From an uncultured Eggerthellaceae bacterium (GTDB taxonomy: Bacteria; Actinomycetota; Coriobacteriia; Coriobacteriales; Eggerthellaceae), in assembly GCA_958452575.1 (NCBI GenBank), contig CAUDUM010000005.1, positions 62,001-126,000 of the forward strand: a stretch of 64,000 nt of DNA, given 5' to 3'. A program made the translations under genes and the position numbers. Shown in pieces: positions 9,001-19,150 of the stretch (position 1 is its first letter; every line of letters starts with the position of its first letter). The notes beneath the pieces were generated by a model. The model had not been told where the DNA came from and ran no database searches. It saw nothing but the letters and a program-made list of their open reading frames with translations.

Positions 9001-10014
9001 GGACTGTTCTCGTATTCGTCTTTGCACGCTGCTGCGGAGGAGTCTTGCAAGGATGTCGTCGCTTCGGCATTCGATCCCGGCGAGTCCGCTTGCGCTTCGG
9101 CACAGGTGCCTGCGTCTGCTTCCGGATCTGAACCTGAAAACGAGACTGGATTCGAGCTCGAGTTTGCATCCGTCCCGACGTTTGCATCAACTTCTGCGTC
9201 CGCTTCCGATCCCGCGCCTGAGAACGAGTTCGAGCCCAAGCTCGCATTCGTTCCGGCTTCTGCTCCCGTTGATGCGCCCGCCTCGCGCATGTCCGCCAAA
9301 GACGCCGACTCCGCCACCGCATTCGGTTCGGCGTTCCATCGTCTGGCGCAGCTGGCCGCTCTGCGCGGCGACGATGCTGCCCGGGCGCATCTGGACGCCG
9401 CGTGCCGCACGTACGGGGTAGGGGATCGCGCGCGCCTTGCGGCGGCGCTCGAGCGTTTGCTCGGCTCGGCTGCGCACGCCCGCGCGCAGGCATGCGTCCA
9501 TCGCGAGCCCGAATTCCCCTTTGCCCTGCCCGTCGCCGACGGCGTGCTGGAGGGCGAGATCGACCTGCTCTGCTTCGACGAGCCGCCCGTCCCGCAAGGC
9601 GACGCGCTCGGCGGACGGGGCGCCGCCTCCTTCTCTGCATCGGGGGGCGCCGTCCAGCCTGCCGGTGTCCCGCAGAGCGCTTCCAGCGCCGCGCCGCGTG
9701 CCGTCTCCAACGCCGTGCCGCGCACCGCGTTCATCGTCGACTACAAGACCGGCGGTTCCCCGGCGGAAACCGCCGAGCAGCTGCACACCAAGCACCGCCT
9801 GCAGGGGCAGTGCTACGCCTTTGCCGTGCTGTCGGCGGGCTTCGACGCCGTCGACGTCGCCTTCGTGCGCGTCGAGCAGGACGACCCCGCGGGTGCGGAC
9901 GCGTTGCAGCAGGTGGCCTACGCCTACACCGCAGCCGACCTGCCCGATCTGGCCCGCGAAATCGCCTTGGTGAGGCAAAACTCCACACATCCGTCACAAA
10001 CGGATGCCGAATAG
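6013..10014 (+). CDS. addA: AddA-like UvrD/Rep helicase with C-terminal nuclease
   Basis: 1333 residues. Walker A (SAGAGSGKTFT) lies near residue 25-35, Walker B as VDEFQDTD near 355, a DAQQSIYRFRGAD motif near 385, and helicase motifs V/VI as TIHASKGLEFP and YVAVTRAKE. The C-terminal RecB-like nuclease has GSAFHRLAQ (H1109) and FIVDYKTGG (D1243, K1245). It should unwind and resect DNA ends together with AddB, feeding RecA. Odd feature: between the helicase and nuclease, about residues 900-1095, lies a long Ala/Ser/Pro/Glu-rich low-complexity stretch. It separates the FSYSSL motif (about residue 997) from the nuclease histidine. Its codon usage is visibly less GC-biased than the flanks. Confidence 0.88.
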   Translation: MAVRFTEEQRACVEQLAGPVDISAGAGSGKTFTLTQRIAAALADPASGVDDVDQICAITFTRKAAAELKGRVRSTLRAQGRLDQAMKVDGAWISTIHGMCSRILRAEALQLGVDPAFRVLEGKEREDLLAQALSEVLGRPSDIVEGAVRDALLREFAVRSYRGEASVASMVARLADAAAAMPEGEAGFIRGPEPPLPSTLARQLLEAYREVEPFYRDCKPSKTRDAALADLEHACEALEAFVGSGSQDLDELLRVLDGCPLLRKINTKDEARGQAFDDYQAAHSRVAQNAALARGGALLDELMDMARRVDEAFSRLKRASAALDNSDLVRLTLRALEDPVIGARYADRFKLVMVDEFQDTDALQIAIVRHLAGPGLRYLCTVGDAQQSIYRFRGADVNGYRAFRAQLVAPEIAQAGGSASLLRLTRNFRSHGDVLAFVKKVCAQPCVFGDDFLDLSAVYDGEGYRSADPRVQLTVTMLPAGRAKAGEAARARMSSARQVAAHFARLRQAGHEPSEMVLLLGGMTHAQEYAAELRRAGFECIVAGGSTFFSFPEVSVVRALASAVANPEDTQALFEVLTSDMFRLSADDLLRMATGWDEVWGIPKNRKLDRGLAALRREGDLPPALRQAVEVLGRALDAVRYTGLACALEGALVGSGWLARLQLRGAEGAAAIANILKAVRLVRDFEEGGAVGPSSAAGRLTALFDAGSKDKPGVLNASGGNAVRIMTIHASKGLEFPLVAVAELPTGDTRRGALALQSRAGRTCAALMPGAATLPTGSALAKAAAKVPVRGEDVPFAWDDALAASDPAEFYGALGDIEAAEEAAEGQRLFYVAVTRAKEAVAVFLTVRAKKDDPTCKGVADDIRSAFFGQEAFPLDARQLDYGGSHPAAYRCVRVSDDEGAGDADDLLGGEGVLPCSSGPEGAAEGSAARRSAAQDPSDPSCAALLQPDDDIDGVQTVAAPSAAPSGPASLPNEMFAPEVEPFAFSPCKVPERPATGLFSYSSLHAAAEESCKDVVASAFDPGESACASAQVPASASGSEPENETGFELEFASVPTFASTSASASDPAPENEFEPKLAFVPASAPVDAPASRMSAKDADSATAFGSAFHRLAQLAALRGDDAARAHLDAACRTYGVGDRARLAAALERLLGSAAHARAQACVHREPEFPFALPVADGVLEGEIDLLCFDEPPVPQGDALGGRGAASFSASGGAVQPAGVPQSASSAAPRAVSNAVPRTAFIVDYKTGGSPAETAEQLHTKHRLQGQCYAFAVLSAGFDAVDVAFVRVEQDDPAGADALQQVAYAYTAADLPDLAREIALVRQNSTHPSQTDAE

Positions 10015-10339
10015 CCGTGCCTCCTCTGTCCGAAAGCGCCCAAGCATGCCATTCCATCTGCGGAAACGCCATAATAGCCTCCATCTTGCCAATATGGATA
10101 CGCCCGGTCCCGTGGCGTTTGACACGTATTTTTGCGGGTGATAAAGTTCCTCCTCGCGTCCCGTATGGGGCGTTTGTTTTGGTGCGCTTACGCGAGGAAC
10201 GCATCAAAGCAAAGCGTCGCTTGCGCCCCGCGCGCGGCGGACGCGGTGCCTTTGGTTGGGTTGCCCGAGGCAGCGCGGCGTCGTCCCGCCCGGCGAGGAG
10301 CAACGCTCACTAGGTATAAAGGTATTAAAGGAGACTGTT
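10015..10339 (+). other. Intergenic region: addA end to rpsL leader
   Basis: No gene seen. The first 100 bases after addA hold no clear terminator apart from a 7-bp hairpin formed by the last codons of addA (CATCCGT/ACGGATG). The rpsL promoter follows, then about 190 bases of GC-rich leader ending in TAAAGGAG before the TTG start. Confidence 0.6.
10119..10147 (+). promoter_or_regulatory. Promoter of the str operon (rpsL)
   Basis: A perfect TTGACA (10119-10124) is followed after 17 bases by TAAAGT (10142-10147); GATAAA two bases earlier is an alternative -10. It would produce a leader of roughly 185 bases in front of rpsL. Confidence 0.6.
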
Positions 10340-10711
10340 TTGCCTACCATCAACCAGCTGATCCGCAAGGGTCGCCATGATGTCGTCGCGAAGAAGAAGA
10401 CCGCAGCGCTCAAGGGCAATCCTCAGAAGCGTGGCGTGTGCACCCGCGTGTTCACCACCACGCCGAAGAAGCCGAACTCGGCTCTTCGCAAGGTGTGCCG
10501 TGTGCGTCTGGTCAACGGCATGGAGGTGACCGCCTACATCCCGGGCATCGGCCACAACCTGCAGGAGCACTCCATGGTGCTCATCCGCGGCGGCCGTGTT
10601 AAGGACCTCCCCGGTGTCCGCTACAAGGTCATCCGCGGCACGCTCGACTGCGCCGCTGTGGACAACCGCAAGCAGGGTCGCAGCCGCTACGGCGCCAAGC
10701 GCCCCAAGTAA
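10340..10711 (+). CDS. rpsL: 30S ribosomal protein S12
   Basis: 123 residues covering the complete protein: it starts (L/M)PTINQLIRKGR and contains the invariant TPKKPNSALRK and GGRVKDLPGVRYK loops near the decoding centre. The start is TTG at 10340, placed by a perfect AAAGGAG seven bases upstream and by alignment of the protein N-terminus. First gene of the str operon; rpsG follows after 113 bases. The lysine positions tied to streptomycin resistance look like the sensitive form. Confidence 0.97.
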   Translation: MPTINQLIRKGRHDVVAKKKTAALKGNPQKRGVCTRVFTTTPKKPNSALRKVCRVRLVNGMEVTAYIPGIGHNLQEHSMVLIRGGRVKDLPGVRYKVIRGTLDCAAVDNRKQGRSRYGAKRPK

Positions 10712-10824
10712 GTAACCGTTAAGCCGCGCGGGCCGATAAGCGGCGTCGCCTGAAGGGCAGGCGGGCCGGGCCTAATGGGTGGAGGGATCCGCCCCGAAGC
10801 GCGCAGGAAAGTAAAGGAGTTTGC

Positions 10825-11295
10825 ATGCCCCGTCGTGCAGCAGCCGTCCGTCGCGAGATCCAGCCGGACGCAAAGTACAACAACCGTCTTGTCACGCAGC
10901 TGATCAACAAGGTCCTGCTCGATGGCAAGAAGTCGATCGCCGAGGGCATCGTCTACGGCGCATTCGACATCATCCGCGAGAAGACGAACTCTGACCCGCT
11001 GACCGTCTTCAAGAAGGCCATGGACAACGTCCGTCCGACGCTTGAGACCAAGTCCAAGCGCGTCGGTGGCGCCTCTTACCAGGTCCCCATGGAGGTCAGC
11101 TCCCGTCGTTCCACCACGCTGGCCATCCGCTGGATCGTGGACTTCTCTCGCAAGCGCAAGGAGCACACCATGAAGCAGCGCCTCGCCGCCGAGATCATGG
11201 ACGCCGCCGAGAACACCGGCGCATCCGTGAAGCGTCGCGAGGATCTGTACAAGATGGCTGAGGCCAACCGTGCGTTCTCCCATTATCGCTGGTAG
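10825..11295 (+). CDS. rpsG: 30S ribosomal protein S7
   Basis: 156 residues, normal length. MPRRAAAVRREI at the N-terminus and the KRKEHTMKQRLAAEI / REDLYKMAEANRAFSHYRW end are typical. It nucleates assembly of the 30S head and contacts 16S rRNA in the 3' major domain. GTAAAGGAG lies just before the ATG. The 113-base gap before it is GC-rich and could fold; in enterobacteria the S12-S7 gap is the site where S7 represses its own operon, but I see no specific match here. Confidence 0.97.
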   Translation: MPRRAAAVRREIQPDAKYNNRLVTQLINKVLLDGKKSIAEGIVYGAFDIIREKTNSDPLTVFKKAMDNVRPTLETKSKRVGGASYQVPMEVSSRRSTTLAIRWIVDFSRKRKEHTMKQRLAAEIMDAAENTGASVKRREDLYKMAEANRAFSHYRW

Positions 11296-11311
11296 GAAGA
11301 GGTAGGAAAGC

Positions 11312-13429
<2,118 letters not shown>

Positions 13430-13458
13430 GGCGCCCGCGCTAATTGGAGGTAAATCAA

Positions 13459-13767
13459 GTGGCTAATCAAAAGATTCGCATCCGCTTGAAGGGCTACGAT
13501 CACGAGATCGTGGATCAGTCCACGAAGCTCATCGTCGACACCGCCCAGAAGACGGGTGCCAAGGTTTCCGGACCCATTCCGCTGCCCACCGAGCGCAACC
13601 TGTATTGCGTCATCCGCGGGCCGCACGTCGACAAGGATTCCCGCGAGCAGTTCGAGATGCGCACCCACAAGCGCCTGATCGACATCCTGGAGCCCACCCC
13701 GAACACGGTTGACTCCCTGATGCGTCTCGACCTCCCCGCCGGCGTCGACATCGAGATCAAGCTGTAA
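13459..13767 (+). CDS. rpsJ: 30S ribosomal protein S10
   Basis: 102 residues: KIRIRLKGYDHEIVDQS, the GPIPLPT loop and the THKRLIDI helix are diagnostic. It starts with GTG at 13459, eight bases after GGAGG; an upstream in-frame ATG at 13444 overlaps that site and is rejected. It binds the 30S head and also pairs with NusB in antitermination. It begins the S10 ribosomal protein cluster, directly behind fusA with only 29 bases between them and no promoter visible. Confidence 0.97.
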   Translation: MANQKIRIRLKGYDHEIVDQSTKLIVDTAQKTGAKVSGPIPLPTERNLYCVIRGPHVDKDSREQFEMRTHKRLIDILEPTPNTVDSLMRLDLPAGVDIEIKL

Positions 13768-13782
13768 GGGGGATCGCTTAAC

Positions 13783-14403
13783 ATGATCAACGCTATCTAC
13801 GGCAAGAAGGTGGGCATGACCCAGGTGTGGACCGAGGACGACCGCGTCGTGGCCGTCACGGTCATCCAGGCCGAGCCCAACAAGGTCTGCCAGGTGAAGA
13901 CCACCGAGACCGACGGCTACGAGGCTGTGCAGCTGGGCTTTGGCGCCATCAAGGCCAAGAAGGTCAACAAGCCGATGGCCGGCCATTTCGCCAAGCAGGG
14001 CGTCGAGCCGACCCGTTACCTGCGCGAGGTCCGCGTGGAGAACGCTTCCGAGTACAAGCCCGGCGATGAGCAGACCGTCGCCGCCTTCGCCGATGTCAAG
14101 AAGGTCGACGTCACCGGCGTCTCCAAGGGCAAGGGCTTCCAGGGCGTCATCCGCCGTCACGGCTTCGGTGGCGGCCCCGGCGGCCATGGCTCCCACTTCC
14201 ACCGCGCTCCCGGCTCCATCGGCATGTGCGCCACGCCTTCCCGCGTTCTCAAGGGTATGCGCATGGCCGGCCACATGGGCTGCGACACGGTGACCGTGAA
14301 GAACCTCGACATCGTCCGCATCGACGAGGACCAGAACCTGATCCTGGTGAAGGGTGCCGTTCCCGGCGGCAAGAACGCGCTCGTTCGCGTCCGCATGGCG
14401 TAA
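13783..14403 (+). CDS. rplC: 50S ribosomal protein L3
   Basis: 206 residues. The start GKKVGMTQVW and the GKGFQGVIRRHGFGGGP loop that reaches toward the peptidyl transferase centre identify L3. A GGGGGAT site precedes the ATG. Normal place, between rpsJ and rplD. Confidence 0.97.
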   Translation: MINAIYGKKVGMTQVWTEDDRVVAVTVIQAEPNKVCQVKTTETDGYEAVQLGFGAIKAKKVNKPMAGHFAKQGVEPTRYLREVRVENASEYKPGDEQTVAAFADVKKVDVTGVSKGKGFQGVIRRHGFGGGPGGHGSHFHRAPGSIGMCATPSRVLKGMRMAGHMGCDTVTVKNLDIVRIDEDQNLILVKGAVPGGKNALVRVRMA

Positions 14404-14438
14404 TCTCGGCATTTGTACCGTTAAGGAGTTTGCTAACT

Positions 14439-15065
14439 ATGACGACTATCGACATCAAGGACGCGGGCGGCAACGCGGCCGGTACGGCCGAGGTTTCCTC
14501 CGACGTCTTCGGCATCGAGCCGAACGTGCATGTCATGCACCACGTGGTGCGCGCTCAGCGTGCCTCTTGGCGCCAGGGCACGCACAACACCCTGACCCGC
14601 GGCCAGGTTCGTGGCGGCGGCCGCAAGCCGTTCCGTCAGAAGGGCACCGGCCGTGCTCGTCAGGGCACCATCCGCGCGCCTCACTACACCGGCGGCGGCG
14701 TGGTCTTCGGCCCGCATCCCCGCAACTACTCGTTCCGCGTGAACAACAAGGAGGTCAAGCTGGCGATGCGCTCCGCGCTGTCCGCCAAGCTGGCCGAGGG
14801 CGCGCTGACGCTGGTCAAGGAGTTCTCTTTCGAGAAGCCCTCCACCAAGCAGGCTGTCGCCTCCCTCAAGGCGCTGGGTCTGGAAGGCCGCCGCGTGACG
14901 CTGGTCATCGCCGATGACGACGTGAACACGTTCCTGTCCTTCCGCAACATCCCGCAGGTCACCATCCTGCCGGCCGGTGCTGCCAACACCTACGACCTGA
15001 TCGACAACAAGGCGCTCGTGCTGACCGAGGCCGCTCTGAAGTACATCGAGGAGGTGCTCGCATAA
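14439..15065 (+). CDS. rplD: 50S ribosomal protein L4
   Basis: 208 residues. The long extension with RGGGRKPFRQKGTGRARQG, which lines the exit tunnel and binds 23S rRNA, is clear. ATG at 14439 follows TTAAGGAGTT. In several bacteria L4 represses the S10 operon, but no S10-type leader is visible here because rpsJ directly follows fusA. The stop codon abuts the rplW start. Confidence 0.97.
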   Translation: MTTIDIKDAGGNAAGTAEVSSDVFGIEPNVHVMHHVVRAQRASWRQGTHNTLTRGQVRGGGRKPFRQKGTGRARQGTIRAPHYTGGGVVFGPHPRNYSFRVNNKEVKLAMRSALSAKLAEGALTLVKEFSFEKPSTKQAVASLKALGLEGRRVTLVIADDDVNTFLSFRNIPQVTILPAGAANTYDLIDNKALVLTEAALKYIEEVLA

Positions 15066-15356
15066 ATGAAGGATCCTCGCGAGATCATCATTCGCCCCAT
15101 CATCACGGAGAACTCCTACGACATGATGGAGGAGAACGTCTACACCTTCGAGGTGGCAAAGGATTCCAACAAGGTTGAGATCCGTCAGGCCATCGAGGCT
15201 CTGTTCAACGTGCACGTGACCAAGGTCAACACGCTGAACGTCAAGTCCAAGCCGAAGCGCCTGCGCCAGCAGCCGGGTCGCACCCGCACTTGGAAGAAGG
15301 CCATGGTCACCTTGGCTGAGGGCGAGACCATCGAGCTGTTCGCTGCCCAGCAGTAG
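15066..15356 (+). CDS. rplW: 50S ribosomal protein L23
   Basis: 96 residues: DPREIIIRPIITENS, the FNVHVTKVNTLNVKSKPKR strand and the RTWKKAMVTLAEGE end. L23 sits at the tunnel exit and docks trigger factor and SRP. It starts on the base after the rplD stop. In the usual bacterial order rplB follows at once. Here rplB lies 10.8 kb away, and rplW is followed by a large inverted-repeat element and a terminator. Confidence 0.97.
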   Translation: MKDPREIIIRPIITENSYDMMEENVYTFEVAKDSNKVEIRQAIEALFNVHVTKVNTLNVKSKPKRLRQQPGRTRTWKKAMVTLAEGETIELFAAQQ

Positions 15357-15386
15357 CTTTCAGTTCGGGATTGAGATGTCGCACGT

Positions 15387-15504
15387 GCCCTCCTGTTCGA
15401 CAGGGGGCACGTGCTCAAACAAGTCCTGAGCTCGCACGAACCGTCCACTGGACGGTTCGGCTCGTGCGGATACTGCGCGCGTGCCCCCTGTCGAACAGGA
15501 GGGC
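15387..15504. repeat. Structured 118-nt intergenic element, copy 1
   Basis: Outer arms 15387-15410 and 15481-15504 are exact reverse complements over 24 bases. An inner hairpin at 15437-15459 has 10 bp and an ACT loop. Between them lie conserved single strands 15408-15440 and about 15456-15480, identical to copy 2 at 40420-40537. Within these, CGCACGA and TCGTGCG could form an alternative helix. The arms differ from those of copy 2 at about 14 of 21 positions yet stay fully paired. GGCGGCGTT follows both copies. It lies in the 3' untranslated part of the rplW message. Function unknown. Confidence 0.8.
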
Positions 15505-15530
15505 GGCGGCGTTTCCTCACTTGAATTTAG

Positions 15531-15560
15531 AAGCACCCTGCATCTGCGGGGTGCTTTTTT
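15531..15560 (+). terminator. Intrinsic terminator after rplW and the repeat element
   Basis: AAGCACCC (15531-15538) pairs with GGGTGCTT (15549-15556) and is followed by a T run. This ends the first half of the S10 cluster. Confidence 0.8.
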
Positions 15561-15610
15561 GTTGAGGTATCATTTGAGGGGCAGGGTGACCCTGAGAGAA
15601 GAAATGATCG

Positions 15611-18600
15611 GTGGCTAGCGCGTTTAACAAGGAGATCGGGCGGTCGATTCGGCAGACGATGGGGCGGTTCGTCGCCATCGCGGTGATCGCTGCGCTTGGG
15701 GCCGGCTTCTATGCCGGTCTGCGTATGTCGGCGCCTGATATGAAGATCGCGGCCGATCAGAACTTCGACGGCACCAATCTCATGGACATCCGCGTCATGT
15801 CGACGCTGGGGCTCTCCGATGCCGAGATCGATACGCTTCGCTCCGTCGAGGGCGTCGATGCGGTGATGCCGGCCTACGAGACCGACGCGGTCGCCGAGAT
15901 CGACGGCAGCCAGTACGTCGTGCGAATCCACTCGCTGGACGTGGACGCGGCGCGGGCGAGCGACGTCTCAGATGGGCAGACGGCCCGCTCCGATGATCCC
16001 GATTACATCAACCGCCTGGTGCTCACCGAAGGCGACTGGCCCGACGAGCCGGGAGAGTGCGTGCTGGGCGAGGACGTCGTCATGGACACCGAGGTGGCGG
16101 TGGGCGACACCGTCGTTTTGACCGAGGGGACAGGGGATCTGGAGGATACGTTGCGCGTCACCGAGTTCACGGTGACGGGGTTCGCGCGCTGCTCCTACTA
16201 CGCATCGCCCATCAACCTGGGCACCACCTCGCTGGGAAGCGGCGTGGTGGATCAGTTCGCCTACGTCCCCGTTGAGACGTTCTCCGACGACATGCCCTAC
16301 ACCGAGGCGTTCCTGACAGTGGAGGGCGCGCGCGATCAGGCGGCTTCGAGCGCTGCGTACGACGAGACGGTCGCGCGCGTGGTCGAGCGCCTCGAGGCGA
16401 TGGAAGGCGATTTCAACGCGGCGCGCCTCGACGACATCAAGGGATCGGCGCAGCGCGAGCTTGATGAGGAGCGTGCGGATTACGAGGCGCAGAAGGCCGA
16501 TGCCGAGGCGCAGTTGGCCGACGCTAAGGCACAGCTTGACGACGCCGAAGCCCAGCTCGATGCGGCCCAGGCGACGATCTCCCAGAGCGAGCGGCAGATC
16601 GCCGACGGGCAAGCCGAATACGATGCGGGTGTGGCCGAGCTTGCCGAGCAGCGCGCCCAGGCGGAGTCGCAGCTCGCTGATGCGCAGGCGCAGCTCGACG
16701 AGGGCCGCGCCCAGTACGAGGGCGCGATGACGATGCGCGAAGAGCTGCAGGCGCAGCTGGATCAGGCGCAGGCGGGACTTGCGGCGATCGACGGTCAGGT
16801 TCCCGACATCGACGCTGCGCTCGACCAGGCGCGATCGGGGCTCGGGCAGGCGGAGGCCGCTCTCGCGCAGCTCGAACAGGCGGGCGCATCCGATCCGGAA
16901 AGCACGCTGCATGCGGCGTACGAGGAATGCCTTGCCAAGATCGCCGAGGCGGAGGAGGGGATCGCGCAGCTGGAGGGCCTGGCGGCGCAACGCTCCCAGC
17001 TTATCGCCGCCATTCCGCAGCTCGAAGGGGGCATCTCCCAGATCGATGAGCAGACCGCAGGTCTTTCCGCGACGTATTTCGACGATGCGCAGGCCGAGCT
17101 CGATGCCCAGCGAGCTTCCGCCGCCCAGCAGCTCGCCGACGCGCAATCCCAGCTTGATGCCGCCGCCGCGCAGCTTCAAAGCGGTCGCGACCAGCTGGCG
17201 CAGGGCCGTATCGACTACCAGGATGGCGTCGCCGAATACGAAAGCGGGCTTGCGGAATACGAGCGCAACTACGAGGACGCCCAGCGCCAGTTCGCCGAGG
17301 CGGAGGAGCAGCTGGCCGACGCCCAGCGCCAGATCGACGACATCGAGGACCCGCAGTTCTACGTCCTGGACCGCAGCAAGCTCATCGGCGCGGAGAGCTT
17401 CGAATCCGACGCCAACCGCATCGACCAGATCGCCCAGGTGTTCCCGTTCATCTTCTTTCTGGTGGCGGCGTTGGTGTCGCTCACCACGATGACGCGCATG
17501 GTGGAGGAGGAGCGCGTGCTCATCGGCACGCATAAAGCGCTCGGCTACGGCAAGGCGCGCATCACGTCCAAGTACCTCATCTACGCGCTCGCCGCCAGCG
17601 GAACGGGATCTCTTATCGGCATCGCAACGCTCACGCAGTTTCTGCCGTACTTCATCATGAACGCCTATTCGATCGTGTATGCGGTGCCGCAGCGGCCGAC
17701 GCCGATCGACCCCGGGCTTGCCGTGCTGTCGGCGGGGCTGTCCATAGGCATCACGCTGATCGCTACCTGGGCGGCAGCGGCGTCGACGCTGCGCGAGTCG
17801 CCGGCGGCGCTCATGCAGCCCCGCGCGCCCAAGGCGGGCAAGCGCATTCTGCTCGAACGCATTCCCGTGATCTGGAGCCGCTTCTCGTTCTCGTGGAAGG
17901 TGACGGCGCGCAACATCTTCCGTTACAAGCAACGCTTCTTCATGGCGGTCATCGGCATCGCGGGTTGCACGGCGCTTTTGCTGACGGGCCTGGGGCTGCA
18001 AAACGCCATCAACGACATCATCGACAAGCAGTTCTACCAGCTGTACCGCTACAGCATGGTGGTGCGCGTCGACGACGAGGTGACGGCGGCGCGCGAGGCG
18101 GTCGACGACGTGCTCGACGGCGACGCCGCGGCGGTGGAGTCCTGCGAGTGGCTGCACACCGCCAACGTGCTGGCCGTGGAGGAGGGCGCCAAGGACCAGC
18201 GCTTGGAGCTGGTGGTGCCGGAGGATCCCGCGAAGGCCGCCGACTACGTGCTGATGCGCGAGCGCGTCGGGCACGCGCCGCTCCAGCTCTCCGACGACGG
18301 CGTCATTGTCAGCGAGAAGCTGGCGCACGGGCTCGGCCTGGGCGTGGGTGACGAGATCGACATCTATCGGGAGGACGACATCGGCAACGCGACCGGCGAT
18401 GCGGTGAGCCTGCCCATCGCGGGCATCATGGAAAACTACGTGAGCCAGTACCTGTTCATCTCGCCGGCGCTCTACGAGGAGGCGTTCGGCAATCAGCCCG
18501 CGTGGGATACGGTCTACGCCAAGACGACCGACGACGAGGGCGTCCGCGCCCAGCTCTCCGCCGATCTGCTGGATACGCCCGGCGTCAAGACGGTCGGCTA

Positions 18601-19045
18601 CAACGACGAGCAGATCGATTCGTACCGCACGATGCTCACCAGCGTCGACTCCGTCGTGGTGGTGCTGATCGTCGCGGCGGCGGCGCTCGCGTTCGTCGTG
18701 CTGTACAACCTGACCAACATCAACATCGCCGAACGCGCGCGCGAGATCGCCACGCTCAAGGTGCTCGGCTTCACGCGCAAGGAGGTCAACGCCTACATCT
18801 TCCGCGAGACGATGATACTCTCCGTGATCGGGGCGGCGGCGGGCCTGGTGCTGGGCATCTTCCTGGAGGCGTTCGTCGTACAGACCTCCGAGGTGGACCA
18901 GGTGATGTTCGGTCGCGAGATCCACGCTTTGAGCTTCGTCATCGCGTTCGTGCTCACGCTCGTGTTCACCGTGCTCGTGATGCTGGTCATGCGCGGCAAA
19001 CTGCGCCGCATCGACATGGTCGAGAGCCTCAAATCCAACGAATGA
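15611..19045 (+). CDS. FtsX/MacB-like ABC transporter permease with long coiled coil
   Basis: 1144 residues, starting at GTG. One membrane segment lies at about 20-40. A MacB-like ectodomain spans about 45-275, followed by an Ala/Gln/Asp-rich heptad coiled coil at about 277-580 (repeats of the type QLADAQAQLD). Three membrane segments follow at about 612-730, then a short core, one segment near 775, a second ectodomain (about 800-1010), and three final segments at about 1014-1040, 1067-1090 and 1106-1128. This is the layout of two FtsX domains on one chain. No ATP-binding subunit is adjacent. Substrate unknown; roles in lipoprotein release or in gating cell-wall hydrolases are guesses. Confidence 0.85.
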   Translation: MASAFNKEIGRSIRQTMGRFVAIAVIAALGAGFYAGLRMSAPDMKIAADQNFDGTNLMDIRVMSTLGLSDAEIDTLRSVEGVDAVMPAYETDAVAEIDGSQYVVRIHSLDVDAARASDVSDGQTARSDDPDYINRLVLTEGDWPDEPGECVLGEDVVMDTEVAVGDTVVLTEGTGDLEDTLRVTEFTVTGFARCSYYASPINLGTTSLGSGVVDQFAYVPVETFSDDMPYTEAFLTVEGARDQAASSAAYDETVARVVERLEAMEGDFNAARLDDIKGSAQRELDEERADYEAQKADAEAQLADAKAQLDDAEAQLDAAQATISQSERQIADGQAEYDAGVAELAEQRAQAESQLADAQAQLDEGRAQYEGAMTMREELQAQLDQAQAGLAAIDGQVPDIDAALDQARSGLGQAEAALAQLEQAGASDPESTLHAAYEECLAKIAEAEEGIAQLEGLAAQRSQLIAAIPQLEGGISQIDEQTAGLSATYFDDAQAELDAQRASAAQQLADAQSQLDAAAAQLQSGRDQLAQGRIDYQDGVAEYESGLAEYERNYEDAQRQFAEAEEQLADAQRQIDDIEDPQFYVLDRSKLIGAESFESDANRIDQIAQVFPFIFFLVAALVSLTTMTRMVEEERVLIGTHKALGYGKARITSKYLIYALAASGTGSLIGIATLTQFLPYFIMNAYSIVYAVPQRPTPIDPGLAVLSAGLSIGITLIATWAAAASTLRESPAALMQPRAPKAGKRILLERIPVIWSRFSFSWKVTARNIFRYKQRFFMAVIGIAGCTALLLTGLGLQNAINDIIDKQFYQLYRYSMVVRVDDEVTAAREAVDDVLDGDAAAVESCEWLHTANVLAVEEGAKDQRLELVVPEDPAKAADYVLMRERVGHAPLQLSDDGVIVSEKLAHGLGLGVGDEIDIYREDDIGNATGDAVSLPIAGIMENYVSQYLFISPALYEEAFGNQPAWDTVYAKTTDDEGVRAQLSADLLDTPGVKTVGYNDEQIDSYRTMLTSVDSVVVVLIVAAAALAFVVLYNLTNINIAERAREIATLKVLGFTRKEVNAYIFRETMILSVIGAAAGLVLGIFLEAFVVQTSEVDQVMFGREIHALSFVIAFVLTLVFTVLVMLVMRGKLRRIDMVESLKSNE

Positions 19046-19054
19046 ATGTGACCG

Positions 19055-19084
19055 GGCATGACAGGGGGCGGTCCCCGTCATGCC
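19055..19084 (+). terminator. Hairpin after the permease gene
   Basis: GGCATGAC plus GGGG (19055-19067, one bulged A) pairs with CCCC plus GTCATGCC (19073-19084). No T run follows, so termination is uncertain. Confidence 0.4.
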
Positions 19085-19150
19085 TATGACCATCGGTATG
19101 AATGTGCGGTCTCAGCAGTTTGTTGCGATGCCGCGCACGCGGGGGTGCGC

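Noticed and set aside
5734..9027. Open frame of 1097 codons opposite addA
   Set aside because: Same high-GC shadow effect; arginine-rich product without any domain.
15387..15504. Integron attC site
   Set aside because: attC arms are imperfect with bulges and GTT-type core sites next to cassettes; none is present, and no integrase is seen.
15371..15565. Small reading frame inside the 118-nt element, also open in copy 2
   Set aside because: Similar peptides appear in both copies only because the DNA core is conserved. The frame runs through the non-homologous arms and lacks a start site.
15968..19093. Open frame of 1041 codons opposite the permease gene
   Set aside because: The coiled-coil repeats on the real strand create a repetitive shadow; no start signal.
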